From Paramicrobacterium agarici (GTDB lineage Bacteria; Actinomycetota; Actinomycetes; Actinomycetales; Microbacteriaceae), in contig NZ_PDJE01000001.1 in assembly GCF_002563955.1 (NCBI RefSeq), positions 3,162,001 to 3,226,000 of the forward strand: a stretch of 64,000 nucleotides of DNA, written 5' to 3'. Shown here piece after piece: positions 39,249 through 57,106 of the stretch. The position numbers were made by a program, and so were the translations under genes. Numbering within the stretch: the stretch's first letter is position 1; each line of letters starts with the position of its first letter. The notes beneath the pieces were generated by a model, which had not been told where the DNA came from, made no database searches, and was given only the letters and a program-made list of their open reading frames with translations.

Positions 39249-40082
39249 TTACGTCGAGCGTGGCAAGGTCTCTTCGAGAGCGCCCAGGCCTCTCGTGTCA
39301 TGATAGCCCGGGCTCGGCGGGGTCGTATCCACCGACAGCGCATCGAGAACGACGGCAGAGACGTTGTCACGCGCCCCTGCCTCAAGGGCGCGGTCGACGA
39401 GCGCCCGAGACGGGTCTCGCGGCGCCGAGAGCAGGATCTGCCGGATCTCCTCATCCGGCATTTCGCGACTGAGCCCGTCCGAACAGATGATGAACATCTG
39501 GTGACCTCCAGCCGGGAGCAGCCAGACATCCGGATCGGCGTCGCTTTCAACGCCGACGGCTCGCGTGACGACATTGCGTTGCGGATGCGTGGCGGCCTCG
39601 CTTGGGCTGATACTGCCCTGATCAATGAGTTCTTGAACCGCGGAATGGTCGACGGTGATCTGCCGCAACTGCTGTCCCTCAAGCAGGTACACGCGCGAGT
39701 CTCCGATGTTGAAGACCATCCAGTGGCTGTCGGCTTGCGATGAGAGCGAGACGAGCGCGACGCCGGCGACGGTGCTTCCTGCGACCCCGCCGTCTTCCGC
39801 CCACGCGAGAATCCGGCCGTTTGCTGCCGTGATGCCCGTGAAGACAACCTCGGGGCTTGTCGGCTCTCCCGGGCGCACACTCAGCTGGAGCTGCTCGACG
39901 ACGACCCGACTCGCTTCGTCCCCGCGCTGATGCCCGCCCATGCCGTCGGCGACGGCGAAGATCGGCGAGGCCATGATGATCGAGTCTTCGTTGACGCGGC
40001 GACGCTTGCCGACGTCCGTCACTCCGGTGACGGTGATATCGACCCGTGAGCGGGGAAGAGTGAACGTCGTACGGGTCGCCAT
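39249..40082 (-). CDS. PP2C-family Ser/Thr phosphatase
   Basis: 277 aa from the ATG at 40082. All metal-binding motifs of PPM phosphatases are present: RRRVNEDS, FAVADGMGGHQRGDEAS, VFNIGDSRVYLL, IICSDGLSREMPDEEI and ARDNVSAVVL. It has no membrane helix, so it acts in the cytosol and should reverse the kinase encoded two genes on. It is the first gene of the operon. A TAGGCT -10 box lies only 8 nt before the ATG, which suggests a leaderless mRNA. Confidence 0.92.
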   Translation of the reverse strand: MATRTTFTLPRSRVDITVTGVTDVGKRRRVNEDSIIMASPIFAVADGMGGHQRGDEASRVVVEQLQLSVRPGEPTSPEVVFTGITAANGRILAWAEDGGVAGSTVAGVALVSLSSQADSHWMVFNIGDSRVYLLEGQQLRQITVDHSAVQELIDQGSISPSEAATHPQRNVVTRAVGVESDADPDVWLLPAGGHQMFIICSDGLSREMPDEEIRQILLSAPRDPSRALVDRALEAGARDNVSAVVLDALSVDTTPPSPGYHDTRGLGALEETLPRST

Positions 40083-40090
40083 AAGGAACA

Positions 40091-40136
40091 AGCCTAACGA
40101 GAGCGCTCGGGGCTGCCGATGGGGAGTGCTCCCCAT
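40091..40136 (-). promoter_or_regulatory. Promoter and palindromic operator candidate of the PP2C-FHA-kinase operon
   Basis: On the minus strand TAGGCT (40096-40091) is followed by 8 nt and the ATG. The perfect inverted repeat ATGGGGAGTGCTCCCCAT (40119-40136) overlaps the place of the -35 box. No good -35 hexamer is seen, which fits a promoter that depends on a bound regulator. Confidence 0.45.
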
Positions 40137-40168
40137 GCAGATGCATACACCTGCAGTGACAATAATGC

Positions 40169-40197
40169 GAGAGCGTCGTCGCTCTCATTCGTTTTTT
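40169..40197 (+). terminator. Hairpin with T-run on the plus strand
   Basis: GAGAGCG-TCGT-CGCTCTC followed by ATTCGTTTTTT on the plus strand. No plus-strand gene lies upstream, so it may stop antisense transcripts before they enter the rrn genes, or serve as a second stop for rrn transcription read the other way. Confidence 0.45.
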
Positions 40198-40234
40198 GGT
40201 GCGCCGGTGTGGTGGGTGGTGTGTGGGTTAAATG

Positions 40235-40269
40235 GTGAAGGCCACCCCGTGGTTAGGGGTGGCCTTCAC
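40235..40269 (-). terminator. Terminator of the rrn operon
   Basis: Arms GTGAAGGCCACCCC and GGGGTGGCCTTCAC pair perfectly over 14 bp with a 7-nt loop, starting about 10 nt after the 3' end of 5S rRNA on the minus strand. A T-run is missing, as is common for strong GC-rich actinobacterial rrn terminators. Confidence 0.85.
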
Positions 40270-40279
40270 TGTAGGTTAA

Positions 40280-40397
40280 GTCCGGCGGTGTCCTACTCTC
40301 CCACAGGGTCCCCCCTGCAGTACCATCGGCGCTGAGAGCCTTAGCTTCCGGGTTCGGAATGTGACCGGGCGTTTCCCTCTCGCTATGACCGCCGTAA
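40280..40397 (-). rRNA. rrf: 5S ribosomal RNA
   Basis: About 118 nt. The minus strand reads TTACGGCGGTCATAGCGAGA, then CCCGGTCACATTCCGAACCC and GGACACCGCCGGACT; the two ends pair as helix I. It follows 23S by about 110 nt. Ends are estimated to within a few bases. Confidence 0.93.
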
Positions 40398-40507
40398 CAA
40401 TCATGGACGCAATATGTGAACACACCGTGGGGTGTGTTGTTTGTTCCTGCCGTGCGTCAGGAACCACAAAGTGGACGCGAAACATCAGATGTTGTTGTTA
40501 TCAAGTT

Positions 40508-45538
<5,031 letters not shown>

Positions 45539-45805
45539 AATGCATAAACACCAACCAGGACAAAACCCAGCCAGCAAACATAAACGCACCCACCCAACAA
45601 AGGGCAGACACAAGTTCAATCATGACAACACAAACATCATTACTGACATTCGCAATCAATCAATATCAAAGGAATCTCAAACCCAGACAAAAGCCCAGGC
45701 CGAGGTTCAAAAATTGGCATTTGACATGTGCACGCTATTGAGTTCTCAAGGACCAGACGCTCCTGAAGTGATCCCTCTCGGAATCTGCCTCAGAGCAACC
45801 TCATT
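45539..45805 (-). promoter_or_regulatory. rrn leader with antitermination/processing element
   Basis: No gene is present. The minus strand contains TTGAGAACTCAATAGCGTGC at about 45749-45730, close to the TTGAGAACT element in the 16S-23S spacer; this is the boxA-like region to which NusB/S10 would bind. The remainder is A-rich on the plus strand and structured. Confidence 0.65.
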
Positions 45806-45811
45806 ACCTTA
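45806..45811 (-). promoter_or_regulatory. Possible second rrn promoter (-10 box only)
   Basis: TAAGGT on the minus strand. The hexamer 17 nt upstream is CTCGAA, a poor -35. Tandem rrn promoters are common, so I list it with low confidence. Confidence 0.35.
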
Positions 45812-45912
45812 CCACACCCGAGCAGCTCTTCGAGCCACACGCCGACTCCGTCGATCAGATGATCTGTGTGAGTTCGTCCCGCGCAGCCGTTGCGTCTCGG
45901 GGTGAGTTATCC

Positions 45913-45941
45913 ATCCTAGGTCGTGAAACACGACACAACAA
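45913..45941 (-). promoter_or_regulatory. Upstream rrn promoter P1
   Basis: On the minus strand TTGTTG (45941-45936), 17 nt, then TAGGAT (45918-45913). It lies about 370 nt before the 16S 5' end and points into the rrn operon. A perfect palindrome (GTCGTGTTTCACGAC) fills the spacer. Confidence 0.6.
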
Positions 45942-46111
45942 GATCTGAATCAGAACTTCGGAGGATTTCGCCGATTGAGGCCCGTGAGCTCTTCGGCTCT
46001 TCGGCACCTTTGTGGCGACGAATGAATACTTTACGCACCGCTCGGGCCGGCACCAAATCACCGCTGCATCCCGGGCGTGTCGGCACAATTCGCCGTTGTC
46101 TGCACCCGTCG

Positions 46112-46117
46112 TATCCT
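46112..46117 (+). promoter_or_regulatory. -10 box for a leaderless transcript of the EamA exporter
   Basis: TATCCT is followed by 6 nt and the ATG at 46124, so the predicted RNA start would be at or next to the A of ATG. No Shine-Dalgarno site precedes that ATG. The -35 region is poor. Confidence 0.45.
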
Positions 46118-46123
46118 GTGACA

Positions 46124-47008
46124 ATGACCGACAGGAGGCAGACGGCCGCGGGCGCAGCTACTCAACTCGGAACGCAGGTGAGCCTCAATCTGGGTTCCTC
46201 TCTCGCAGGCCTTGCGATTCCCGCGGTGGGAACGGCCATCATCGTCGCCGCGCGCCAGCTCGTCATGCTGGCTATCGTCCTACCGGTCAGTCGTCCTCGA
46301 TTTCGAACGCTGTCGTGGCGCACGGTCTGGCCCGCTCTCGCGCTTGGTGTCGTGCTCGTCACGATGAACACCGCCTACTACCAATCGATTCATCTGCTCG
46401 GCTTGGGTGTTGCAGCAACTCTCGAGTTCCTCGGCCCCTTCGCCGTTGCTCTCTTCAGCTCGCGCCGGCTCATCGACGTCGTGTGCGCGGTTGCCGTGGG
46501 TGCGGGCGTCGTCATGCTGACCGGATTCGACGGCGCGGTCAACGTGCTCGGCGTCGCGCTTGCCCTGCTCGCGGCAGCATCATGGGCGGCGTACATCCTG
46601 TTGGCGCGTCGGGCGGCACTGACATTGCCTGGACTTCAAGGACTCGGCATCGCAGGTGTCGTAAGCGTGGCTGTTCTGCTGCCTCTGGCGATCGCCTCAC
46701 TTCCCGGAGCGCAGTTCTCGTGGGAAGTGATCCTGCTGCTGGTGCTGATCGGCGTGCTCTCGTCCGCGCTTCCCTACAGCCTGGACTCGTTCATCCTCCG
46801 CCGCATCTCGGCCAGGCTCTACGCGATCATCTCCGCATTCGGGCCTGTGATTGCCGCCGTGTTCGGCTGGCTCGTGCTCAATGAATCGCTCACAGCATTG
46901 CAGGTCGTGGCCATCCTGATGGTGTGCGCGGCCGCGTGCGTTGCAATCACGACGCAGCGGCCGGCACGGAAATCTCGGCTTCAGGAAACCGCCGAGATCT
47001 TTCCCTGA
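46124..47008 (+). CDS. EamA/RhtA-family exporter
   Basis: 294 aa from the ATG at 46124; the longer open frame upstream overlaps the rrn promoter region and reads unlike a protein. Ten predicted membrane helices in two EamA repeats; TLEFLGPFAVALFSSRR in the first and RISARLYAIISAFGPVIAAV in the second are typical of RhtA (threonine/homoserine export), but the substrate is not certain. It is the only plus-strand gene between 3326 and 60810 and ends base-to-base with the convergent membrane-protein gene. Confidence 0.8.
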   Translation: MTDRRQTAAGAATQLGTQVSLNLGSSLAGLAIPAVGTAIIVAARQLVMLAIVLPVSRPRFRTLSWRTVWPALALGVVLVTMNTAYYQSIHLLGLGVAATLEFLGPFAVALFSSRRLIDVVCAVAVGAGVVMLTGFDGAVNVLGVALALLAAASWAAYILLARRAALTLPGLQGLGIAGVVSVAVLLPLAIASLPGAQFSWEVILLLVLIGVLSSALPYSLDSFILRRISARLYAIISAFGPVIAAVFGWLVLNESLTALQVVAILMVCAAACVAITTQRPARKSRLQETAEIFP

Positions 47009-48049
47009 TCAGCGGTATGCGGCATCCCGCTCGTCAAGCCGCCGCTCGTAGTCGTCGCGAGCTTCGCGGTTGCGCGCGGCAACCTTGCGGCCGCGCGCGG
47101 CTGTCCACGCGCCGAACCAGATCGGAATCTCGCGCCCGAGGATGAACGCAGCAACCGACGGCCAGGTCAGCAGGTTCTCCCAGATGAATTCGAGCACCCG
47201 ATTGGACGGAACCGACATCGCGTCCTGCACAAGCAGGCCGCCGATCCACCCCACGTAGGCGAACGCAGCGATGAGAAGACCACCCAGAATCCACGCCCAC
47301 CAGCCCGCGCGATTCACGAGCAGCGAGACGATCACGAGGCCGATGAAGAACATTCCCGTCGCGATGAGGAGCGCGGGCGACAAGAGCGTGCCGAGCAGAT
47401 CGGGCTGCTCACCCGAAATGAGATCGATGAGGATCAAGACCCCGAACATCGCAGCGGCGAAGACCAAGGCCTGAATGACGCCGATGCCGATTCCCGCCCA
47501 GCGGTTTCCTTTGCGCTTCGGCTCTTCAGCGACCTCGACGTGCTCAGGCGCTCCGCCCCACGTGCCGTCGTTCGGCGGCGGAGTCTGGCGAGGCTCGTAC
47601 GCGCGCGTCGGTTCCGGCCCGGTCAGTACCCGCTCAGTGGATGCAGAGTCGGTGTACGCTTCCGTCACCGTGTGATCTGATGAAGGATTCGTGGCGGGAG
47701 CGCGCTCGTACGGATACGCATTCGTCGCATCATCACGATCGTTGCTGCTGCCCGGTACGGTCTGCGTCCGTTCCGTCGGCGCCGCACCCGTATCAGCTGG
47801 CGCCGCAGTGGCTTCCGTCGATTCGAACACCGGCGTTTCGGGTTCGCGCGCACCAGCTGGCCGCTCGGGCGTCGCCGGTTCGGTGGGCTCCGGAGAACTC
47901 GGTGACGGCTCGGGCGCAGCCGGAGGTGCCTGCGGGGCACCCGGCGCATCGGGGCGCGGCTCCACGGGGGTAGGATCCGGTGTCGTCGCTCCGGGCCCTT
48001 TGGCGTGCTCCGGCGTCGAATCACTCGGAGTCGAGTTGGGGTCGCTCAT
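47009..48049 (-). CDS. Membrane protein with long P/T/E-rich N-terminus
   Basis: 346 aa from the ATG at 48049, preceded by AGGAGG. Residues 1-180 are disordered and rich in Pro, Thr, Ser and Glu; 185-320 have four membrane helices (GIGVIQALVFAAAMFGVLIL, LLSPALLIATGMFFIGLVIV, WAWILGGLLIAAFAYVGWIG and one near VAAFILGREIPIW); the last 30 residues are charged (DYERRLDERDAAYR). I know no function. It lies after the lipoprotein-like gene in the same direction. Confidence 0.7.
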   Translation of the reverse strand: MSDPNSTPSDSTPEHAKGPGATTPDPTPVEPRPDAPGAPQAPPAAPEPSPSSPEPTEPATPERPAGAREPETPVFESTEATAAPADTGAAPTERTQTVPGSSNDRDDATNAYPYERAPATNPSSDHTVTEAYTDSASTERVLTGPEPTRAYEPRQTPPPNDGTWGGAPEHVEVAEEPKRKGNRWAGIGIGVIQALVFAAAMFGVLILIDLISGEQPDLLGTLLSPALLIATGMFFIGLVIVSLLVNRAGWWAWILGGLLIAAFAYVGWIGGLLVQDAMSVPSNRVLEFIWENLLTWPSVAAFILGREIPIWFGAWTAARGRKVAARNREARDDYERRLDERDAAYR

Positions 48050-48150
48050 CGCAGCCTCCTCGGCGGTAGCCTCCACTTGCGGTCACTCTACTGCGCCGGG
48101 TGGGGCACCCGCGAGCCCCTATGGCGTGTCGGGGGTTTCGCGGACGACGC

Positions 48151-48810
48151 TCAGGGTTGAGGTGCGGTGTCCGGCCAGAGCGTCTGGACGATATCCGGAG
48201 TGTAGCCCTCGGGCGCGAAGTTCACCCACGCGGTGGCAAGCCAGAGGCCGTCGCGCACGAAGTGCGATTCGCCGTAGCGATTGCCCGCTTCGGTCGCCGA
48301 CGTCAGGCACCGCGTTCCGCCGTCTTCGTCGTGGCAGTTGTATCCCAGCTCGGTCATGCGCTCACGGACGGTCTTCACGGCATCGGCGTTCACACGCGTA
48401 ACGCTCGTGGTAAGACCATAGTCTCCAGCGAAGCCCCAGCTGCAGTCGAGATGCTCGATCCCGTTGATCACCGCGATCAGCTCGGGGTCGTAACTGCCCA
48501 CGTTCTCGGCAACCGACTGGTCGTTGAGCGGCATCCCTGTTCCTGTCAGGTAGGAATACATCTCTTCTGAATAGATCTGTTCGCACGACGTGGGGTTCGG
48601 ACCCGCGTGCTCGGGGGCCGGCTGATTCTCGGGCAGGGGCCGCTCAGGATCGGGAGCCTCTGTTGCAGGAGGCGGATCTGCTTCTGGCGACGCCGTCGAC
48701 ACGAGCGATGCGACGAGTGCTCCGCTTGCCACAACGAGCGCTGCGATCACGACGGTCGCCACCACGAACCACCACCGCGATGTACTGCGACCCTCATCGG
48801 GATCGGTCAT
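48151..48810 (-). CDS. Single-pass membrane or exported protein, unknown function
   Basis: 219 aa from the ATG at 48810, preceded by GAGGAG. The N-terminus MTDPDEGRSTSRWW leads to one helix (VVATVVIAALVVASGALVAS, about residues 16-36); a proline-rich linker follows; the outer part (75-219) has four cysteines (SCEQIYSEEM, LDCSWGF, YNCHDEDGG, TRCLTS) likely to form two disulfides. No lipobox cysteine at the helix end. It lies downstream of rpoC behind a terminator. Confidence 0.7.
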   Translation of the reverse strand: MTDPDEGRSTSRWWFVVATVVIAALVVASGALVASLVSTASPEADPPPATEAPDPERPLPENQPAPEHAGPNPTSCEQIYSEEMYSYLTGTGMPLNDQSVAENVGSYDPELIAVINGIEHLDCSWGFAGDYGLTTSVTRVNADAVKTVRERMTELGYNCHDEDGGTRCLTSATEAGNRYGESHFVRDGLWLATAWVNFAPEGYTPDIVQTLWPDTAPQP

Positions 48811-48909
48811 GAGCACTCCTCGTCGCATCTGTCGTCCCGATCTTATAACGCGCGCGCGACTCTGCCGCCCGACGTCGCAAGCAGGCACAGTGGTCCTGAC
48901 ACGACGAAG

Positions 48910-48936
48910 CGGAGGGCCCTCAAAGAGGACCCTCCG
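48910..48936 (-). terminator. Terminator after rpoC
   Basis: CGGAGGGTCCTC-TTT-GAGGGCCCTCCG in the minus transcript: 12 bp with one G-U, tight 3-nt loop, 16 nt past the rpoC stop. No U-run follows. Confidence 0.75.
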
Positions 48937-48952
48937 CCGTCGTGCTCAGTGC

Positions 48953-51900
48953 TTAGCTGTACGTGCCCGGGTTGAAGTCGTCGCTCGAGAAGCTGTCGAA
49001 GTCGACGAACGACAGGTCGGACTCGCTGAACGCACCGTCATCCGCGAAGATGCGGTTCGGGTAGCGCTCGGCCTTCGCCTCTTCCGTCGCCTCAACAGAG
49101 ACGTTGCGGTACTTGGCGAGACCGGTTCCGGCCGGGATGAGCTTACCGATGATGACGTTCTCCTTGAGACCGATCAGCGGGTCACGCTTTCCTTCCATGG
49201 CGGCCTGCGTGAGAACGCGGGTCGTCTCCTGGAAGGATGCTGCGGACAGCCACGATTCGGTCGCAAGCGACGCCTTGGTGATACCCATGACCTCCTGACG
49301 AGCCGAGGCCGTGCGCTTGCCTTCGGCCAGAGCGGCACGGTTCGTCTCGTTGTACCGCGAACGGTCGACGAGCTCACCGGGAAGCAGCTCGGTGTCGCCG
49401 TGGTCGACCACGGTGACCTTGCGGAGCATCTGGCGCACGATGACCTCGATGTGCTTGTCGTGGATCGGCACACCCTGCGAGCGGTAGACGCCCTGAACCC
49501 CGCCGACGAGGTGCTTCTGAACCTCGCGGACGCCCTGCACGCGCAGAACCTCCTTGGGGTCGGTGGCACCGACGTGCAGCGGCTGACCGAGGTCAACGTG
49601 ATCGCCGTCCTCAACGAGGAGCGTGGCGCGCTTCAGCACGGGGTAGACAACCGGCTCGTCGCCGTTGTCTGGCGTGAGGATGACCTTTCGGCTCTTCTCG
49701 GTCTCCTCGATCGTCACGCGGCCAGCGGCCTCGGCGATCGGGGTCGCCCCCTTCGGGGTGCGAGCCTCGAAGAGCTCCTGCACGCGGGGAAGACCCTGCG
49801 TGATGTCGTCTGCCGATGCCGAACCACCGGTGTGGAACGTACGCATCGTGAGCTGGGTTCCCGGCTCACCGATCGACTGAGCTGCGATCGTTCCGATTGC
49901 CTCTCCGATGTCGACGAGCTTGCCCGTCGCCAGCGAACGACCGTAGCAGGCGGCGCAGACGCCGATGCTCGACTCGCATGTCAGGACAGAACGGACCTTG
50001 ATCGTCTCGATTCCTGCCTCGACAAGACGGTCGATGAGCACGTCACCCACGTCGTCACCTGCGGAGGCCACGACGGTTCCCTCGGCGTCGACAACGTCGG
50101 CAGCCAGCGAGCGGGCGAACACCGAGTTCTCGACGTTCGGGTCGCGCACGAGCGTGCCCTGCGAGTCGAACGAGGCGATCGGGAGCTCGAGACCCTTCGA
50201 CGTGCCACAGTCCTTCTCGCGGATGATGACGTCCTGAGAGACGTCGACGAGTCGACGCGTCAGGTATCCGGAGTCGGCGGTGCGGAGAGCGGTGTCGGCC
50301 AGACCCTTACGGGCACCGTGCGTCGCGATGAAGTACTCGGCGACCGAGAGACCCTCGCGGTAGCTCGAGATGATCGGACGCGGGATGATGCCGCCCTTCG
50401 GGTCGTTCACCAGTCCGCGCATACCCGCGATGTTGCGGATCTGCAGCCAGTTACCACGGGCACCCGACGACACCATGCGGTTGATGGTGTTGTCAGCGGG
50501 GAACCCGTCGCGCATGGCCTGCGCAACCTCGTCGGTCGCCTCGGTCCAGATCTTGATGAGCTCCTGACGACGCTCGGCGTCGGTCGTGAGTCCCTTGTCG
50601 AACTGGCCCTGAACCTTCGCGGCCTGCTTCTCGTACTTGGCGACGATGTCCTTCTTGCTCGCGGGCGTGAGAATGTCGCTCAATGCGACGGTCACACCCG
50701 AGCGGGTCGCCCAGTAGAAGCCGGCGTCCTTGATGTTGTCAAGGGTCGTCGCGGTGTCGGTCTTCGAGTAGCGCTCAGCGAGGTCGTTGACGATCGACGA
50801 GAGCTTGCCCTTGTCGGCCACCTCGTTGACGAACGGGTAGTCCTCGGGCAGCGCCTCGTTGAAGATCGCGCGACCGAGCGTCGTCTCGAAGATGAACGGC
50901 TCGCCCTGAACGAAGCCCTCGGGCTCCTCGCCTGCGCGGAAGTGCAGGCCGTCGAGGCGAATGCGGATCTTCGCGTTGAGGTGCAGCGTGTGCTGATCGT
51001 GAGCGAGGATCGCCTCGGCGATGCTCGAGAACGCACGGCCCTCGCCGACGGCACCATCGGTGAGCGTCGTGAGGTGGTGCAGACCGATGATCATGTCCTG
51101 GCTGGGCAGGGTGACCGGGCGGCCGTCGGAGGGCTTCAGGATGTTGTTGGACGCGAGCATGAGCACGCGGGCCTCAGCCTGAGCCTCGACCGACAGCGGA
51201 AGGTGCACGGCCATCTGGTCACCGTCGAAGTCGGCGTTGAACGCGGCACACACGAGCGGGTGAAGCTGGATCGCCTTACCCTCGACGAGCTGCGGCTCGA
51301 ACGCCTGGATTCCCAGACGGTGAAGCGTCGGAGCACGGTTCAGCAGCACCGGGCGCTCGCGGATGATCTCTTCGAGAACGTCCCACACCTCGGGGCGCGC
51401 CCGCTCGACCATGCGCTTCGCTGCCTTGATGTTCTGAGCGTGGCTCAGGTCGATCAGGCGCTTGATGACGAACGGCTTGAACAACTCGAGCGCCATCTGC
51501 TTCGGCAGACCACACTGGTGAAGCTTGAGCTGCGGACCGACGACGATGACCGAACGGCCCGAGTAGTCGACGCGCTTACCCAGCAGGTTCTGACGGAAGC
51601 GACCCTGCTTGCCCTTGAGCATGTCACTCAGTGACTTGAGCGCGCGGTTGCCCGTTCCCGTGACGGGACGGCCGCGACGACCGTTGTCGAAGAGAGCGTC
51701 GACGGCTTCCTGCAGCATCCGCTTCTCGTTGTTGACGATGATCTCGGGAGCACCGAGGTCAAGCAGTCGACGAAGACGGTTGTTGCGGTTGATCACGCGA
51801 CGGTAGAGGTCGTTCAGGTCGCTCGTGGCGAAGCGGCCACCGTCGAGCTGCACCATCGGGCGAAGCTCCGGCGGAATCACCGGAACGACATCGAGAACCA

Positions 51901-52834
51901 TGGCGGCAGGCGATGTGCCCGTCTGCAGGAACGCGTTGACGACCTTGAGGCGCTTGATGGCGCGGATCTTCTTCTGACCCTTGCCCTCGGCGATCTGCCC
52001 GTGGAGCGACTCGGCCTCGGCCTGCAGGTCGAAGGTCTCGAGACGCTTCTGGATGCCCTCGGCGCCCATGTGCGCCTCGAAGTACAGACCGTAGCGGTCC
52101 TGGAGCTCGTGGAAGACGGCGTCTTCGGGCTTGAGCTCTCCGATCTTGAGGTTTCGGAAGTCTTCCCAGACGCGCTCGAGCTGACCGATCTGCTCGTCGA
52201 AGGACTTGCGCAGCTGAGTCATCTCTTTCTCAGCGGCGTCCTTCGTGCGGCGCTTCTGGTCGGCCTTGGCACCCTCTTCTTCCAGAGCGGCCAGGTCGTC
52301 TTCGAGCTTCTTCATACGGTCAGCGATCGCGGAGTCGCGCTGGTCGCCGAGCGTCTTCAGCTCGAGACGGAGCTCGTTCTCGAGTCCGGGCATGTCAGCG
52401 TGGCGAGCTTCCTCGTCGACGCTGATCACCATGTATGCGGCGAAGTAGATGACCTTCTCGAGGTCCTTCGGCGCCATGTCGAGCAGGTAGCCGAGGCGCG
52501 ACGGCACACCCTTGAAGTACCAGATGTGCGTGACGGGAGCGGCGAGCTCGATGTGGCCCATGCGCTCGCGGCGAACCGAGGACTTCGTGACCTCGACTCC
52601 ACAGCGCTCACACACGATTCCCTTGAAGCGCACGCGCTTGTACTTGCCGCACGAGCACTCCCAGTCGCGGCTGGGCCCGAAGATCTGCTCACCGAACAGA
52701 CCGTCCTTCTCAGGCTTCAGGGTGCGGTAGTTGATGGTCTCGGGCTTCTTGACCTCGCCGTAAGACCAACGACGGATGTCGTCGCCGGTCGCCAGGCCAA
52801 TGCGAAGCTCGTCAAATGTTGTTGCGTCGAGCAA
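48953..52834 (-). CDS. rpoC: DNA-directed RNA polymerase subunit beta-prime
   Basis: 1293 aa. The zinc site is near residues 60-78 ([15 protein letters not shown]); the catalytic loop [12 protein letters not shown], about residue 535, binds the active-site Mg; a second zinc cluster includes [16 protein letters not shown]. Long insertions seen in proteobacteria are absent, as usual for actinobacteria. It starts 44 nt after rpoB ends and closes with a terminator. Confidence 0.98.
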   Translation of the reverse strand: MLDATTFDELRIGLATGDDIRRWSYGEVKKPETINYRTLKPEKDGLFGEQIFGPSRDWECSCGKYKRVRFKGIVCERCGVEVTKSSVRRERMGHIELAAPVTHIWYFKGVPSRLGYLLDMAPKDLEKVIYFAAYMVISVDEEARHADMPGLENELRLELKTLGDQRDSAIADRMKKLEDDLAALEEEGAKADQKRRTKDAAEKEMTQLRKSFDEQIGQLERVWEDFRNLKIGELKPEDAVFHELQDRYGLYFEAHMGAEGIQKRLETFDLQAEAESLHGQIAEGKGQKKIRAIKRLKVVNAFLQTGTSPAAMVLDVVPVIPPELRPMVQLDGGRFATSDLNDLYRRVINRNNRLRRLLDLGAPEIIVNNEKRMLQEAVDALFDNGRRGRPVTGTGNRALKSLSDMLKGKQGRFRQNLLGKRVDYSGRSVIVVGPQLKLHQCGLPKQMALELFKPFVIKRLIDLSHAQNIKAAKRMVERARPEVWDVLEEIIRERPVLLNRAPTLHRLGIQAFEPQLVEGKAIQLHPLVCAAFNADFDGDQMAVHLPLSVEAQAEARVLMLASNNILKPSDGRPVTLPSQDMIIGLHHLTTLTDGAVGEGRAFSSIAEAILAHDQHTLHLNAKIRIRLDGLHFRAGEEPEGFVQGEPFIFETTLGRAIFNEALPEDYPFVNEVADKGKLSSIVNDLAERYSKTDTATTLDNIKDAGFYWATRSGVTVALSDILTPASKKDIVAKYEKQAAKVQGQFDKGLTTDAERRQELIKIWTEATDEVAQAMRDGFPADNTINRMVSSGARGNWLQIRNIAGMRGLVNDPKGGIIPRPIISSYREGLSVAEYFIATHGARKGLADTALRTADSGYLTRRLVDVSQDVIIREKDCGTSKGLELPIASFDSQGTLVRDPNVENSVFARSLAADVVDAEGTVVASAGDDVGDVLIDRLVEAGIETIKVRSVLTCESSIGVCAACYGRSLATGKLVDIGEAIGTIAAQSIGEPGTQLTMRTFHTGGSASADDITQGLPRVQELFEARTPKGATPIAEAAGRVTIEETEKSRKVILTPDNGDEPVVYPVLKRATLLVEDGDHVDLGQPLHVGATDPKEVLRVQGVREVQKHLVGGVQGVYRSQGVPIHDKHIEVIVRQMLRKVTVVDHGDTELLPGELVDRSRYNETNRAALAEGKRTASARQEVMGITKASLATESWLSAASFQETTRVLTQAAMEGKRDPLIGLKENVIIGKLIPAGTGLAKYRNVSVEATEEAKAERYPNRIFADDGAFSESDLSFVDFDSFSSDDFNPGTYS

Positions 52835-52878
52835 TTTCTCTCCTGAAATTCTCTGAAGTTTCTACAGTGGCCAGGCGC

Positions 52879-56370
<3,492 letters not shown>

Positions 56371-56525
56371 GGGTTATAACCTCCGTGGGCCCCGTCGGGC
56401 CAAGTTACTGTTAGTAATGGAGTACTCGCCTCACGCCATGTGAAGTCGTGCGTCATGCGAAGCACGTTGCACTGGGCCGACCGCAATATGAAGGCATGGT
56501 AGAACGTCAGGGAGCGCAAAGAACA

Positions 56526-56554
56526 AGTGTATGCCGTTTGACGCGCCGTGTCCA
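56526..56554 (-). promoter_or_regulatory. Promoter of rpoBC
   Basis: On the minus strand TGGACA (56554-56549), 17 nt, then TACACT (56531-56526). Transcription would start near 56519 and leave a leader of about 150 nt. The L11-L10 operon that often precedes rpoB is not here, so this is the likely main promoter. Confidence 0.7.
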
Positions 56555-56563
56555 CTGCGGTTC

Positions 56564-56592
56564 TTGACGATCGGGAATCTCTCAGGTATAAC
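56564..56592 (+). promoter_or_regulatory. Consensus-like plus-strand promoter with no gene behind it
   Basis: TTGACG (56564-56569), 17 nt, TATAAC (56587-56592). It diverges from the rpoB promoter and points into the 3' end of the minus-strand P-loop gene. No plus-strand gene follows for 4 kb, so the product would be an antisense or non-coding RNA. Confidence 0.55.
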
Positions 56593-56632
56593 CGGGCGAT
56601 CGCGCTGCAGCATCCGGTTCTCGGCTTGTTCG

Positions 56633-57106
56633 TCAGGCGCCTGAAACGACGGTGAGCGGCCCCTCGGACGGCGTCGGGATCTCGAAGCCGTCATAGAAGC
56701 GGCGCGCCGTCTCGACGCTCAAAACGGCATCGTTCGCGTCTTCACCGCGCCGCTCGCGGATGCGTTGAAGCGCCACGTCGCGCGGGGTGTCGACGAAGAC
56801 GATCTCGGGAACAACGCCGAACGCCGCGACGAACGCGCGATAGTCGTCGCGCACCGCGCGCGTGGCGAATGAGTAGTCGAGCACGACGCCGCGATTCGCG
56901 GTGAGAAGCTCGGTGAGTCGCTCGCGAAGGAGAACGTCGATCTCCTCGGCATCCTGAACCGGGATCGGATGCGAGCGGAAACCGCGCTTCCACGCCTCTT
57001 CGTCGACAGAGAGGCGCGTGAGGCCCTCGGTTTCGACGAGGCGCATCGCCACCGTGGTCTTTCCCGACCCGGCAGGACCGCACATGAACACCGCTCGACT
57101 CACCAT
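56633..57106 (-). CDS. Small P-loop kinase (AAA/zeta-toxin-like nucleotide kinase fold)
   Basis: 157 aa from the ATG at 57106. VFMCGPAGSGKTTVAMRLVE carries Walker A near residues 9-18; LSVDEEAW may supply the acceptor site; RGVVLDYSFATRAVRDDYR resembles Walker B; RIRERRGEDAND has lid arginines. Such proteins phosphorylate small molecules or drugs; the substrate is unknown. It overlaps the preceding gene by 7 nt, so the two are co-expressed. Confidence 0.75.
   Translation of the reverse strand: MVSRAVFMCGPAGSGKTTVAMRLVETEGLTRLSVDEEAWKRGFRSHPIPVQDAEEIDVLLRERLTELLTANRGVVLDYSFATRAVRDDYRAFVAAFGVVPEIVFVDTPRDVALQRIRERRGEDANDAVLSVETARRFYDGFEIPTPSEGPLTVVSGA

Noticed and set aside
48809..51634. A 941-codon open frame on the plus strand opposite rpoC
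   Set aside because: Same reason: it lies across the strongly supported rpoC and reads as low-information sequence.
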